Source: Eukaryota sp. TZLM1-RC (lineage: Eukaryota > Metamonada: BaSk clade). From it: a stretch of DNA of 64,000 nt. Position numbers and translations under genes: made by a program. Where the stretch lies: positions 62,001-126,000 of the forward strand of contig JAUPSS010000007.1 of the NCBI GenBank assembly GCA_040285825.1, read 5' to 3'. Of this stretch, positions 1-9,418 are shown one piece after another. The notes under the pieces are model-generated. The model did not search any database, was not told where the DNA came from, and saw nothing but the letters and a program-made list of their open reading frames with translations. The first letter of the stretch is position 1. Every line of letters begins with the position of its first letter.

Positions 1-880
1 CTCATTTAACAAAATTTTTGATTTACTTTTTCAATTTGTTATGAATGTAAAATCGACGAGAAAGGCTGTCCCAATATAAGAAAAAAAACAAAACTATGGC
101 ACATCAACTATTGAAAAGTGTGGGTGATACTAGATTTTTTGATGTAATTCGAGAGCGGTGTCGATTGGGCAAGCAGCTGAATCTGTCAATGAGGCTGATT
201 ATTTCACCGCTCTTAGTCAAATACAAAATGACAAGGTTCGAACAGAGCTTCATTCGATTAAGGATCATTGGGCAACATATCGTTGCGAAAGTAAACGTTA
301 CGGACACATGACTTCCAATGTATCAGAATCTCTGAATGCTGTTTTAAAATCAGCCCGTAACCACAGAAATACACAGAATCTTTGGAGTCAATCAGAAATT
401 TAGTCTCGTCTGGAATTGCAAAAAGACAAGAGAAGGGTCGTGATTGGTTAAAAAGTGAAGCTATAGTCGTACCTAATATCAGCAAAGAAATTGACAAAAA
501 CTCGACATAGCAGCTGAATATACTACAATTTACAGAGGTAAATGACGTCTACGAGGTTCAAACCGAACTTGGTAATTATAAAAGGGTAAATATTGCTCAG
601 CGGCAATGTGATTGTGTAAGATGGCAGCAACTCGGATATCCTTGTTCCCACGCTGTTGCTGCTGTTGTGAAAGGAAAGCATAAGGTTGAAGAATATTGTG
701 ATCAAGTCTATAGCATAGCTGCTTATGTGAACATGTACTCCAGAACAATTATACCACCACGAAGCAGAAATCAATGGATAGATTTAGAACCACCATCCAG
801 TCTTCCTGTTTGAAAACGCAGAGCTGGTCGTCCATCCGTTAATAGGAAAAAAGGTTATATAGAACGTCGATAGATTGTAT
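1..880 (+). mobile_element. Decayed Mutator-like (MULE) transposase, C-terminal part
   Basis: Piecing three frames together gives the C-terminal half of a Mutator-family transposase. A helical segment reads SESLNAVLKSARNHR (about 325-370). It is followed by a SWIM zinc finger, CDCVRWQQLGYPCSH (about 610-655), and then a basic GRP tail, RRAGRPSVNRKKGY (about 820-865). This order (helical region, SWIM CxCxnCxH, basic tail) is typical of MuDR/MULE transposases. The copy is dead: the frame changes near 155 and near 370, and a TAG interrupts it at 508-510. The catalytic DDE region would lie left of the window. I saw no terminal inverted repeat to the right, so the element end is not fixed. Confidence 0.75.
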
Positions 881-1242
881 TTGGTTCTTGTTTATAAAAG
901 TATATAAGAGTTTGGGATATGATTAAGACGTTTATAACACAAAGACAGAAGCTATCGACGAAAGTCATGTGCAAAAAAAACGTAAAAACCGGATGATAGG
1001 ATACATGTACAAGTAGTTGGTATGATTGGCCCTCTCACGTCATTCGTCACTGATTGGTATGAAACGAATTTGTTCTGACATCCCAAGACGCTTTTTTCTA
1101 TACCACTGGTATAAAACGAATTTTGGAATTCAAGTAATGGTATAGAAAAAATTAACCCAATGAAAAAAACAATATGCAACTGCTGAAAGAATGGAACAGA
1201 CAACACTTCGTTAAGTCATTTTTTCCACATGTTAGTCACTAC

Positions 1243-1300
1243 CATGCTTCTTTCAGCACATATGAAACCCTCTTGGCTACGCTGTTGTCAACAGCAGTTG
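1243..1300 (+). repeat. Left member of a short inverted repeat (partner 4515-4575)
   Basis: The stretch around ATGAAACCCTCTTGGCT (about 1260) is similar to the reverse complement of 4515-4575 (CACATGGGCT, CCAAGGGGGTTTC). Similarity runs over roughly 60-90 bases with mismatches and a small indel. The two copies flank the membrane-protein duplication, so they may be ends of an old mobile element or just two scattered repeat copies. Confidence 0.45.
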
Positions 1301-1443
1301 TTTTATCTTTTAATAAAAATCCGGGAATCTTGCTTGTTCACCTTGATGTACTTCTTTTGGCTATTGTTTATATGTTCGACTCAGCTACATGATGTCAGCT
1401 TTCCATTGTTTCTATTTGCTTTATCTCTTTTGCATCTGTTTCA

Positions 1444-1893
1444 ATGTTGTTTTTTTGTATAACCTTCTATTTCAGTCAAAATCATGATCTTAGCTTCTTC
1501 TGTGGTTCTCTTTATTTTTCTTTAATGTTTAATGTTGTTTTTCTAATTGTCTGTTTTACCAACATGATTCCTCCATACATTGGCTTCAAGTATTGGCAAA
1601 GTACTCTTTTTGTTTTCTTCATCTTTATTCTCCAAGTTATGGTTTTGATGAATACACATATTGAGAAATCGATGGAAATTGTTGGGTTTTTCATTATAGT
1701 TTGCCTGCCTCCTGTACTTTGCGCCTTCTGTTCGTATTTCTGTCTTTTTAGTTTTTTCGGATTAAGTCGCCACGATCGGTTCACCTCGATGCTTCATTGG
1801 TTAACGATGGATCATCCTCAAATAGGCATGAAAAAAAGGGTCACTCATGATCGTAATCCTATCAAGGAGATCATTCGAGATCTGTTAGTGTAG
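1444..1893 (+). CDS. Hypothetical multi-pass membrane protein (copy 1)
   Basis: Open frame of 149 residues from an ATG, very rich in Phe, Leu, Val and Cys. It has three or four hydrophobic stretches that look like membrane helices and a polar C-terminal tail. I recognise no family. Its first part (to about 1665) is repeated in degraded form at about 2930-3190, so the two are duplicates. Neighbouring out-of-frame hydrophobic ORFs (1174-1392, 1970-2287) suggest that a longer membrane-protein gene has been broken by frameshifts. It may be a pseudogene fragment rather than a working gene. Confidence 0.35.
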   Translation: MLFFCITFYFSQNHDLSFFCGSLYFSLMFNVVFLIVCFTNMIPPYIGFKYWQSTLFVFFIFILQVMVLMNTHIEKSMEIVGFFIIVCLPPVLCAFCSYFCLFSFFGLSRHDRFTSMLHWLTMDHPQIGMKKRVTHDRNPIKEIIRDLLV

Positions 1894-1969
1894 AGTCAGC
1901 AGCTTGTACCTTCACTGTGATGTTTTTACCTATGGTGTCCCCGAAATTTATTGAACAACCCAACATCTT

Positions 1970-2287
1970 ATGCTCATTCAACTTGTTTTAGCAAGTTTAT
2001 TCGATTGGTGGATCACTCGAAGTAAAAAACTATTTTGTACATTATGTATTGTACTGTTTGTTATTTCCTGTTTGGATAGAATTAAATTTGTATATATGTA
2101 TATTTTAACAGCATCATTGGTTATTTTAAAGCACTTTTATAACCTCTATCAAATTAGGAAGGCGAAAAAGTTTCTTGAACTCAAAACAAAATTCAATAAT
2201 CTTAATCTGCCCCCAATAATTGAGAAGCATAATGATTTTTGTTGGATTTTGTTAATCTTCATATTTCCTTCTATATTTGTTTGCTAA
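1970..2287 (+). pseudogene. Hydrophobic ORF, probable 3' part of the membrane-protein gene
   Basis: This is a 105-residue ATG frame with two hydrophobic stretches separated by a Lys-rich segment (LYQIRKAKKFLELKTKF), ending in a third hydrophobic stretch. A degraded relative with several stops follows the second copy at about 3220-3470; both carry an EKHNDFC/QKHNDFC motif. The order (1444-1893, then this ORF) recurs in the duplicate, so both probably derive from one ancestral gene. Function unknown. Confidence 0.35.
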
Positions 2288-2929
2288 GAAAATCAAAATT
2301 CATCAAATTCTAATATGAATATAAATAAATCTGACCACGTTCGAGTTTTACGATTGATGGACGTGGATAATCTTAAATCAAATGAAAAAATAGAAATTTT
2401 TTGGAAGCAGAATTTTCAAAAAATGAAATGAAATGCCTGAAGCGCCAGCAGTTTTCCCCTTTTCCAACGGCACTTAAAGTTCTTGAGGATGAAAAGGATT
2501 CTCAAGCCAATCTTGACAAACTCAAGGCTTTATAGGAAGAAAATTTTCTGTTAGATGAAGTGCTTTCAGTTTTTCAATTCTTTCAAAATTAATATCTGCA
2601 TCAAACCACTTCTATCCCTCAACGCATTATGTAAACCATAATTTTATTTGAAGAAGCTGAGAGAAAACATTTAATGTTATTCCAATTGTTCGAAACTCTT
2701 GGATTTATTGAAGTTGATAGCCAATTTATTTCGCTCTCCTTTGTTATAGATGATGAAATAACTTGGCAAAAGAATAATTCAGAGTGGAATTCAAAGACTG
2801 ACATTGAGCGTGTGAGTCCAGAAGACCAAAATTTGTTTTGGTAAGAGAAGAATGGTTGGTTGAAAAACCTGTTACACCTAAATTATGTTTAACATTACAC
2901 AGGATAATTGAAAATGCTTCGCCTTTCTT

Positions 2930-3480
2930 CTATGTGCTTTATCTCTTTTGTATCTGTTTCAATGTTGTTTTTTGTATAACCTTCTATTTCAGCCAAAATC
3001 ATTATCTTAGGTTCTTCTATGTTTCTCTTTATTTTTCTTTAATGTTTAATGTTGTTTTTCTAATTGTCTGTTTAATCCACAAAATTCCTCCATGCATTGC
3101 CTTTAAGTATTGGCAAACAACGCTTCTTTTTGACTTCTTCATCTTTATTCTCCAGATTCTGGTTTTGGTGAATATACATATGGAGAAATTAATGCAAAAA
3201 TAAATTGGAAAATAAATTGGATTGTACATTATTTATTGTACTGTTTGCTATTTCCTGGTTCAATAGAATTATATTTATAAATATGTTAGTTTTAACAGTA
3301 TCTTTGGTTGGTTTTATTTTGAGGTACTTTTGTAACCTCTGTCAATTATGGTAGATTAAAAAGTATAATCAAACGTTCGATGAACTGAAAATATCCACAG
3401 AAGTCCAGAAGCATAATGATTTTTGTTGATAATTGTTAATCTTCTTATTTCCTTCCATATTTATTGGCTTAATTAGTAAA
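2930..3480 (+). pseudogene. Second, degraded copy of the membrane-protein gene
   Basis: The stretch 2930-3190 translates to a protein closely similar to the start of the 1444-1893 ORF; shared motifs include FNVVFCITFYFSQNH and SLMFNVVFLIVC. The stretch 3220-3470 matches 1990-2260 but carries stops. The open frame covering it begins at a TTG with no plausible ATG. The duplicate is about 1.5 kb downstream of the first copy in the same orientation and is shorter, so it has lost internal sequence. Confidence 0.55.
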
Positions 3481-3539
3481 CTTGTTGCGACTCTCGGCAA
3501 TGAAGTGTGGTTTGTTGTTGATGGTCTTGAATAATATGC

Positions 3540-3785
3540 ACGTTCATCAAGTAGTTATTCCACGTAAAGTCGTTAATGACACTAGAGATTACTATTGTAG
3601 ACATATTCTTGCTGATATACATCCATAGAACATGAATTTATGGGCACTGAATAGTTCAATTCGTAAAATCTCTCTGACCAAATTGTTTCATCGTTGACTT
3701 TTTGAACGTCGTGAAGTTTCCCACTTCTTGCTTAAATCATTTCTCAATCTGGTTACTACGCTACAGTTCTGATTTGTTTTTCGTA
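3540..3785 (+). pseudogene. Decayed ORF of unknown family
   Basis: One frame from about 3548 to 3770 reads protein-like (VVIPRKVVNDTRDYYCRHIL ... ISLTKLFHR) but contains two stops. It probably is the remnant of a gene. No family recognised. Confidence 0.3.
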
Positions 3786-3789
3786 ATTC

Positions 3790-4980
3790 GATTATGGACT
3801 TTTGTTTAAGAAAATGTCAAGACAAATGAGTCATTTCCAAAGCTTCCTTCCCAACCAACAAACTTCATTCTATATGGCATTTGTAATTGTAGCATGTGCC
3901 TGAACTTATTGTGTAAATTCAAAAAGACAAGTACATTTTGCTATCTTAAAACTGTATTCGCGTTCCTGTCAGTTCAATAGTTCAAAATTCCAATGTGTAA
4001 TCAAATTAAATGAAATGAATTTTACAAATTCAGATCCAACCATTCTCGACACATTGGTCCTATCAGCAAAGATTGCCTTAAACAAAAGTTCCTTTTCATT
4101 AGTGGAAGAAGAAATAGTGATTGCTAAATTGACACCTTCTCTACTGTATTCATCAGTTGAAATTCTTGTTCGTAATCTAATATCATTGTTTAAAATGAAA
4201 AAAAAACAAGATGAACAGAAATCATTATAGTCTCACTAGTGACAAAGTCTGGAATCCAGACGGACCAATTGAGAGAGCATAAACTGAAAATAATGAAAAA
4301 TCAGAAATTAAGAAATTAAAGAAATATGGACCACAAAAAGGTTGTAGACGAAATGAAACAGGGAATTGAAGAGTTCCCATTAATTTCTGAGAAGTAGAGG
4401 ACAGAATAGAAAAAAGCCGATAGCATGTAGTTGAGTCAATAATCAGTATTATATATAAATTATCCAAAAGGAGTAAACCAAGGTTAACAAGCAAGATTCA
4501 ATAGTTGTTATAAAAAGGAAAAACAGTGTTCTTGACAACAACAGCCAAGGGGGTTTCACATGGGCTAAAAAAGCATTATAGTGGTTTGATAAAGTTATAT
4601 ATCTAGAATTGCTTGGAATAGTATTGGGAAATTTTTTTGAGGGATTAAAAGCTTTGTTTTCAGAATAAAAGGCAAATTATTCAGAAGTTGAGAAGGACCA
4701 TCAATTGAAGTAGAAACCAAACAAAAGCTGTTTCTTAATTGAGTAATTGTCCCACAACTATTCAGAAAAATAAAATCATCTCTTCCCCTCTACAAAGATC
4801 CAAAAACATGTAGACTATACAGACACACGTGATCGGATCTTTCTTTGACCGTAATCAACTTCAAACAGTTAAAAACTGAATGATTGATGATTACTCAATC
4901 GCATATGTATTTCTGAATAGAGACTCTAAAGAAAGAGAATTACTCTCAATATTTTGTAGAGACTGTAGAAAACCCGAAAA
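3790..4980. other. Stretch without a supportable gene
   Basis: Only short frames are present. The longest is a 71-residue ATG frame at 4015-4230, which has no recognisable domain and ends in a Lys-rich run. Apart from the inverted repeat member at 4515-4575 I see nothing functional. Confidence 0.5.
4515..4575 (-). repeat. Right member of a short inverted repeat (partner 1243-1300)
   Basis: Inverted and diverged counterpart of the sequence at 1243-1300; see that entry. It lies in otherwise non-coding DNA. Confidence 0.45.
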
Positions 4981-5610
4981 AAAACCGAATGAATAACCGA
5001 TCAAAGAAGCAACAAGAAGCATTAAATCTTGCAACAATAAAAACAGCAGAAAGTAAAAGCAACAAACCAAAATTCAAAAACATAAAAAGAAAAAACAGAA
5101 AAAGAGCTAACCACCTCAGAAAAGAGCAAATGAAGAATCAGTGAAAGGAATAAAAAAGGTAATAGAAAGATATAGTAAATAACAAATAGATTAACAAAGA
5201 GAATAGTCTAGGTGAGATCTTAAAAATGACTTTTAAATAAACAAGAAATATTGCGATGTAATTCATAAGGGAAAGGAAAGAATGGCATAGCAAACTAAAA
5301 AAAGGCCAACAACAGCAAAACCTAAAAATAATAGAAACAAAAGTTTTGATACAATAAAAAAGAGTGAAAAGAGAAAAAGGAAAAAGAAACAATAATTCAA
5401 GGTGGCTAAATAAAAGATGAACGAAGATAAAGAAAAAGTAAAAATCAACAACGTAATTATAGGAGGAAAAGCAATGAGTTAAAGAAAGAAAAGAAAGGTG
5501 TCATGACTAGAAGAGAAAGAAATCAAGTGAAGAAAGAAAAAGCACCAAAAAAACAACAAACCTAAGATAAATAATATTAATAAAACAAAAATACATTAAA
5601 TAAACAAAAC
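4980..5610. repeat. Purine-rich low-complexity tract
   Basis: The plus strand is dominated by A and G (runs such as GAAAAAGAAACAA and GAGAAAAAGGAAAAAG) for about 600 bases immediately downstream of the SET-domain ORF. The Phe/Leu-rich minus-strand frames across it are composition artefacts. Confidence 0.6.
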
Positions 5611-5619
5611 AAAAACTAA

Positions 5620-6153
5620 CTAATCAGCTTCATAAAGCTCCAAGGCTCTCTCATACTGAACAAACTCTTCTTCCCGACATTCACAGACCGAGAACCAAGG
5701 CGTGTGCACCTTGTCACGATCTGGAAGCCAATCGTAAGAGATAAATACCTCGCAATCATTCATTGGAATCCGGGCATAAATCCCAACCAGCTTCTCACCT
5801 GAAATATCGTTAAAATCTTTAACATAGGCGTTGGGGCAAGAGCGGTGGTTAGCGTACTTGCCAAGACAAGCACCCATACGACCATCAAGCCATTGGCCAT
5901 CGGTTCGTTGAATGAGATAGGCAGACAAAGAGCGCTTAGCGGCATGTTCAGAAATCGGGAGACCCCTCCAATAAGCGATTAAGTCACCAGGGACCACAGA
6001 CCCATGGATGAAAAGCCCATTACCAATACCAGGAATGGTGGAGGGACGGATGGAAGTGGTGAAGTACCTCCCTGTGAGGATGGATGTGATATGTACTAGG
6101 GTGAGATGATCTGAAAAACAACATACAACCAAAAACATTGTGCTCCTTATCAT
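5620..6153 (-). CDS. SET-domain protein (putative protein-lysine methyltransferase)
   Basis: The 177-residue frame contains a compact SET domain. It has the N-terminal motif IPGIGNGLF (about residues 40-49), then GDLIAYWRG, then LGKYANHRSCPNA (about 98-110), which corresponds to the NHSCxPN signature binding S-adenosylmethionine and the pseudoknot. It ends with VGIYARIPMNDCEVFISYDW, the GEExxxxY motif region with the catalytic Tyr. A conventional post-SET Cys cluster is not evident. The ATG at 6153 gives a hydrophobic leader unlike the domain, so the true start may be an upstream exon. A zinc-finger gene lies 63 bases upstream on the same strand, and the two may be exons of one transcript. 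I could not find a splice that joins them cleanly. Confidence 0.7.
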   Translation of the reverse strand: MIRSTMFLVVCCFSDHLTLVHITSILTGRYFTTSIRPSTIPGIGNGLFIHGSVVPGDLIAYWRGLPISEHAAKRSLSAYLIQRTDGQWLDGRMGACLGKYANHRSCPNAYVKDFNDISGEKLVGIYARIPMNDCEVFISYDWLPDRDKVHTPWFSVCECREEEFVQYERALELYEAD

Positions 6154-6216
6154 GATTAAGCTTCCTTCCTACCCAAAGCAGCGATCTACTGGAGTTTAGA
6201 TGTAGGTACTTCTCCT

Positions 6217-6955
6217 TCAGCTCAATAAATTCTTTCTGTGATTAGCTATTGGGATTACACAAACCATCATGCTACATTGGCCACAGCAGTATTTACTTCC
6301 ATCAAATACTAAACATTCCTTGTGAAATGGCCACATACAATACACCTCACAATAAATACATTCATCTTCGGAGACAATCTTGGCACATCCAGGACATTGA
6401 AACTCAAAGGCATAGGTACTGAAATCTTCAGAGGAATCTGAGGAGCAAGAGTCCACTTCTTCGTCCTTGTTTGAGGGATGAAGGGGGTGAGAGCGATGAT
6501 ATCTCTTCAGCCCCGACTTCTTTTCAATGCAGAACCTGTCCAGGAGCGGTACATCGGAGTGGGGGCCTGATTGGGCAGCATGAAACCCAAGATGTTTCCA
6601 CATATCATTAACTACAATGAATTCAGACGAACATCCAGACACTCCACAGCGGAACCTTGTCAAGCGAGTTCCCACTCGGGGGCACCCAAGTTCATGTGTT
6701 TTGCAGTTGGATCGTTGATTGAACCCCTTCCCACAACCAGAGCAAGAGAATGGTGTCTCACCGGTGTGGGTCCGGGTGTGGTCGGCTAGAGAAGTAGCGG
6801 ATCGACAGCACTAAAGTTAATAATTAATTATCACATGCTTTTCCACAAGTCTCACACTTGTACTTATCGGTGTGACAGCTGATATAATGTTTAGAACGAG
6901 CACTGCTTGATGAATATGAGGCATCACATCCAGGGAAGGTACATTGATATTTCAT
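6217..6955 (-). CDS. C2H2 zinc-finger protein with PHD-like C-terminus
   Basis: Exon 1 is 6955-6839 (39 codons) and exon 2 is 6810-6217. Together they encode C2H2 fingers: CTFPGCDASY...HYISCH, then CETCGK joined across the intron to SLADHTRTHTGE, then CSGCGKGFNQRSNCKTHELGC, then CGVSGCSSEF...HLGFH. An acidic Ser-rich linker follows, and then a Cys/His cluster (CPGC...CIYC...HKEC...CGQC) resembling a PHD/RING-type treble clef. The finger spacing is only right if the 28-base segment 6838-6811 is removed as an intron with a GC donor. Presumed nuclear DNA-binding or chromatin protein. The adjacent SET ORF downstream on the same strand supports a chromatin role, but that is inference. Confidence 0.65.
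6811..6838 (-). other. Putative 28-nt intron with GC donor in zinc-finger gene
   Basis: On the minus strand the segment starts GCATGT and ends TTAACTTTAG. Removing it restores a 12-residue Cys-to-His spacing within a C2H2 finger. The 3' end has the same TTAAC-NNN-AG pattern as other introns here. Other splice choices break the frame or the finger spacing. Confidence 0.5.
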
Positions 6956-7084
6956 GAGGAAGGCAAAACTGTTTCTTTCACTATTTTGTTTGTTTTTCCT
7001 AACTCAAAAAATGCATATTTCTATCCATGCTAAACATTCTATCCCACACTCACTGATTGTTGCAGTACCATTGGTCTACAATTA

Positions 7085-7720
7085 TCATGAATATGAGAGT
7101 ACGTAATCCTGTTTATGTTTAGAGCACTGTTAACGATAGACGCCACATTGACTGTTTTGACAGTGTAGCAGTCCATGGCATGGGACTAGTTTGACATTGT
7201 TCTGCCCTTGATTCCATTCTCACGAATCCCAATAGCATCATCATCCAACTGCTTCCTTTTTGCCACTCGTAAATCATTCTTGAGTCTCTTTCTTTTACGT
7301 TTGAATCTCTTTTATGAATTGTTTCTATTTTTATCTTTCACCATTACATCGCATTTGGTATTACCTTTGCGATCATCCTCAACACAAGCAGCACATCTCT
7401 TACTGGTACGATACTCGTCTACCAAGTATACTTTTATGCCAGCTCTTCTCAGACTTCTTCTTAGCCCAACACCTCTGATTGTGCTTGCTTTACCTTTATG
7501 ATTGGTCTTTGCGTTCCAATCACCAAAGCCAATTACAATGTTGCATATGCATTCAATTTGGCTTTTAATCGATTAACCCATGCAGCCTCGTTCTTTTGTC
7601 TATTTATATATTTGTATAGAATGTGGCACTTAAAGAGAGGGTCTTGATAAATCGTACAGAGCAATTCATCGTGGAGTAATTTCATTTCAAAGTACCTCTT
7701 GAATTTTTGCAGGCTTGGAG
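7085..7720 (-). pseudogene. Fanzor (eukaryotic TnpB-like RNA-guided nuclease) relic 1
   Basis: Minus-strand translation, allowing frame changes, gives the C-terminal half of a Fanzor. It reads LHDELLCTIYQDPLF (about 7690-7645), VIGFGDWNAKTNHKG (about 7525), GVGLRRSLRRAGIKVYLV then DEYRTSKRCAAC (about 7460-7390), and after a gap HGLLHCQNSQCGVYR (about 7180-7135). These match the RuvC-II segment containing the catalytic Glu and the zinc ribbon of OrfB/TnpB-type nucleases. Stops and frameshifts occur around 7530 and after 7380, and the RuvC-III NRDxNA motif is not recognisable. It is a dead copy. No guide RNA or element end could be seen. It is head-to-head with relic 2. Confidence 0.75.
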
Positions 7721-7729
7721 ATTTTTTGG

Positions 7730-8635
7730 AATATTCTGATATTTTATCAATTTTGATGTAACCTCAGGTTTGCATTGAGTTGAAACAGCAAGTATAGATT
7801 TATTTGTAGAACTAGAGAAGAGCTTTGGAATTTGTGTTGCTTGAGACATGGTGATCAATCTATCTTACCTTTCCAGTAGTAGATCCACCCATATGAATCA
7901 TAGGAGTATGGTCCATAACAATCGAATAAATATCTTTTATAGTGAAGATATAAAATTTAATTATTATAATTCAATGTGAAAAACTTCATATCTCGATACT
8001 ACAACACAGAAACACTACTTTGATTATTATTTTGAACTAAGACTAAGATTGAGTGATTGATATTGTTACCATGATAACTAACTTGAACAAGAAATCAGAT
8101 GAAGTTTATTGTTTCAACGTCTTTTTAGTTTCATTTCCTTCATTTCCACAGCGAAAGCTTTTGTTTTTCAGTTTTTTTATTATATGCTTTATTATGGGAC
8201 TCTGATCAATGTGAATGTTTAGTTATTTCTCTTCACCTTTGACATAAAATGTGTCTCAACAAACATCTTTTTAAAAGTAACTCGGGATATACAATCAAGC
8301 AAATGTTCTTTCATACCTACACCCTCTTTTTGGGTTGAAATTCTCTTGGGTCGACGGTTCTACATCATATAATGATCGTCTTTGTTTCCAGTACAATTCA
8401 GCTTCAGCCGTCTGAGCAGCAATTGTATCATTGGTTAGTTTTTATTGAAGATTTATAGGAATGAAGATGAACATTAGGTCGAAATTTATTAAACCTTTCA
8501 AAGTTTGTTTTTCATATTTCAAATGAAACTTGTCTCTAAAATAAGAAATTACAGAAGATAAGTAAAGATATGAAACAAAACAGCAGCAGAACTGTCCGAG
8601 GACGAATAGCGTCATAAAAAAACAAAGGAAGAAAT
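7730..8635. other. Stretch without a supportable gene between two Fanzor relics
   Basis: Only short frames are present. The segment would hold the 5' ends and N-terminal coding parts of the two divergent Fanzor copies, but I could not recognise protein motifs in it. Confidence 0.4.
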
Positions 8636-8639
8636 AGAG

Positions 8640-9366
8640 GTTTTATTAACAGAATGAAAAAAAGCAAAAAGACAAAGCAAAAGATTTTAAACTTCAGACA
8701 AAAACAAAATCCTCCTCCTCCAAATGAAAACAAGAAAACAAAACTAAAGGAATATACCTTCAAGAGGCTCACTGCTCCTCAAAGAAGAGGAATTAAAACA
8801 ATTTTCAAAAAACTCCCGAACATGAAGAATTCCTAATCTACTGCAAGGCAAAAAACAACTTTTCTCTCCATGTTAGAGCTTTTTACTTTAATAAAGAATC
8901 ATTAAACTGCAAAGATTCATGGCCACAGAGAGGTTTGAAGCAAAATGGATGAATTAAATTGAAAATAAGTTTGGAGGTCCTGAAGATAGCATTGTAGTGA
9001 TGGGTGATTGGAAGCAAAACCAATTTTAAACATCAAGCACCTACAAAGAATGTTGGTTATCGAAAGATGTTCAAAAACCGTAACTTCCGTCTATTGCTGC
9101 TGGACGAATATAGAACAACTTGTCGATGTCATGCATGTGTACTCGAGGGAAAAGAAGGTGAAAATGTAAAGCAGCATCGAGTACCTAATCCAAGACCTTA
9201 CAGGAGAGCAAAGACTCCAACGGTCCTAAGACATGGATTACTCACTTGCAAGAAGTGTGGATGTCTATGGAATCGTAATGTCAATGCTGTTCTTAATATG
9301 ATTCATGTTGTGGATGTGTATATCAAAGGAAATGAAAGGTCTCAAGTTTTCACAGCAGGACCTTGA
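8640..9366 (+). pseudogene. Fanzor (eukaryotic TnpB-like nuclease) relic 2
   Basis: The upstream part reads as a Lys-rich segment (8654-8836), then KFGGPEDSIVVMGDW (about 8965-9010). A frame change leads into the 120-residue open frame ending at 9366. That frame contains the RuvC-II-like segment LLLLDEYRTTCRCHAC (about 9093-9140) and the zinc-ribbon/RuvC-III segment GLLTCKKCGCLWNRNVNAVL (9237-9296), ending NERSQVF. This is the diagnostic C-terminus of Fanzor1-like proteins. In active relatives the motif is NRDVNA; here the catalytic Asp is Asn, so this copy would be dead even without the frameshift near 9015. Confidence 0.8.
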
Positions 9367-9418
9367 ATCATTCCATCTTCATCTCATCTACTATTTGACA
9401 TTTTTGTGCTGCTAGCCG

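Noticed and set aside
1-1200. Terminal inverted repeat for the Mutator-like element
   Set aside because: No convincing end sequence or target-site duplication could be found right of the transposase relic.
5138-5451. Two Phe/Leu-rich minus-strand frames
   Set aside because: They only reflect the purine-rich composition of the plus strand; no domain or balanced composition.
6154-6216. An intron joining the zinc-finger/PHD frame to the SET frame
   Set aside because: Candidate donors and acceptors tried by eye gave a frame break or an in-frame stop, so the two are listed separately.
8536-8772. Phe-rich minus-strand frame of 78 residues
   Set aside because: Complement of the Lys-rich part of the Fanzor relic; composition artefact.
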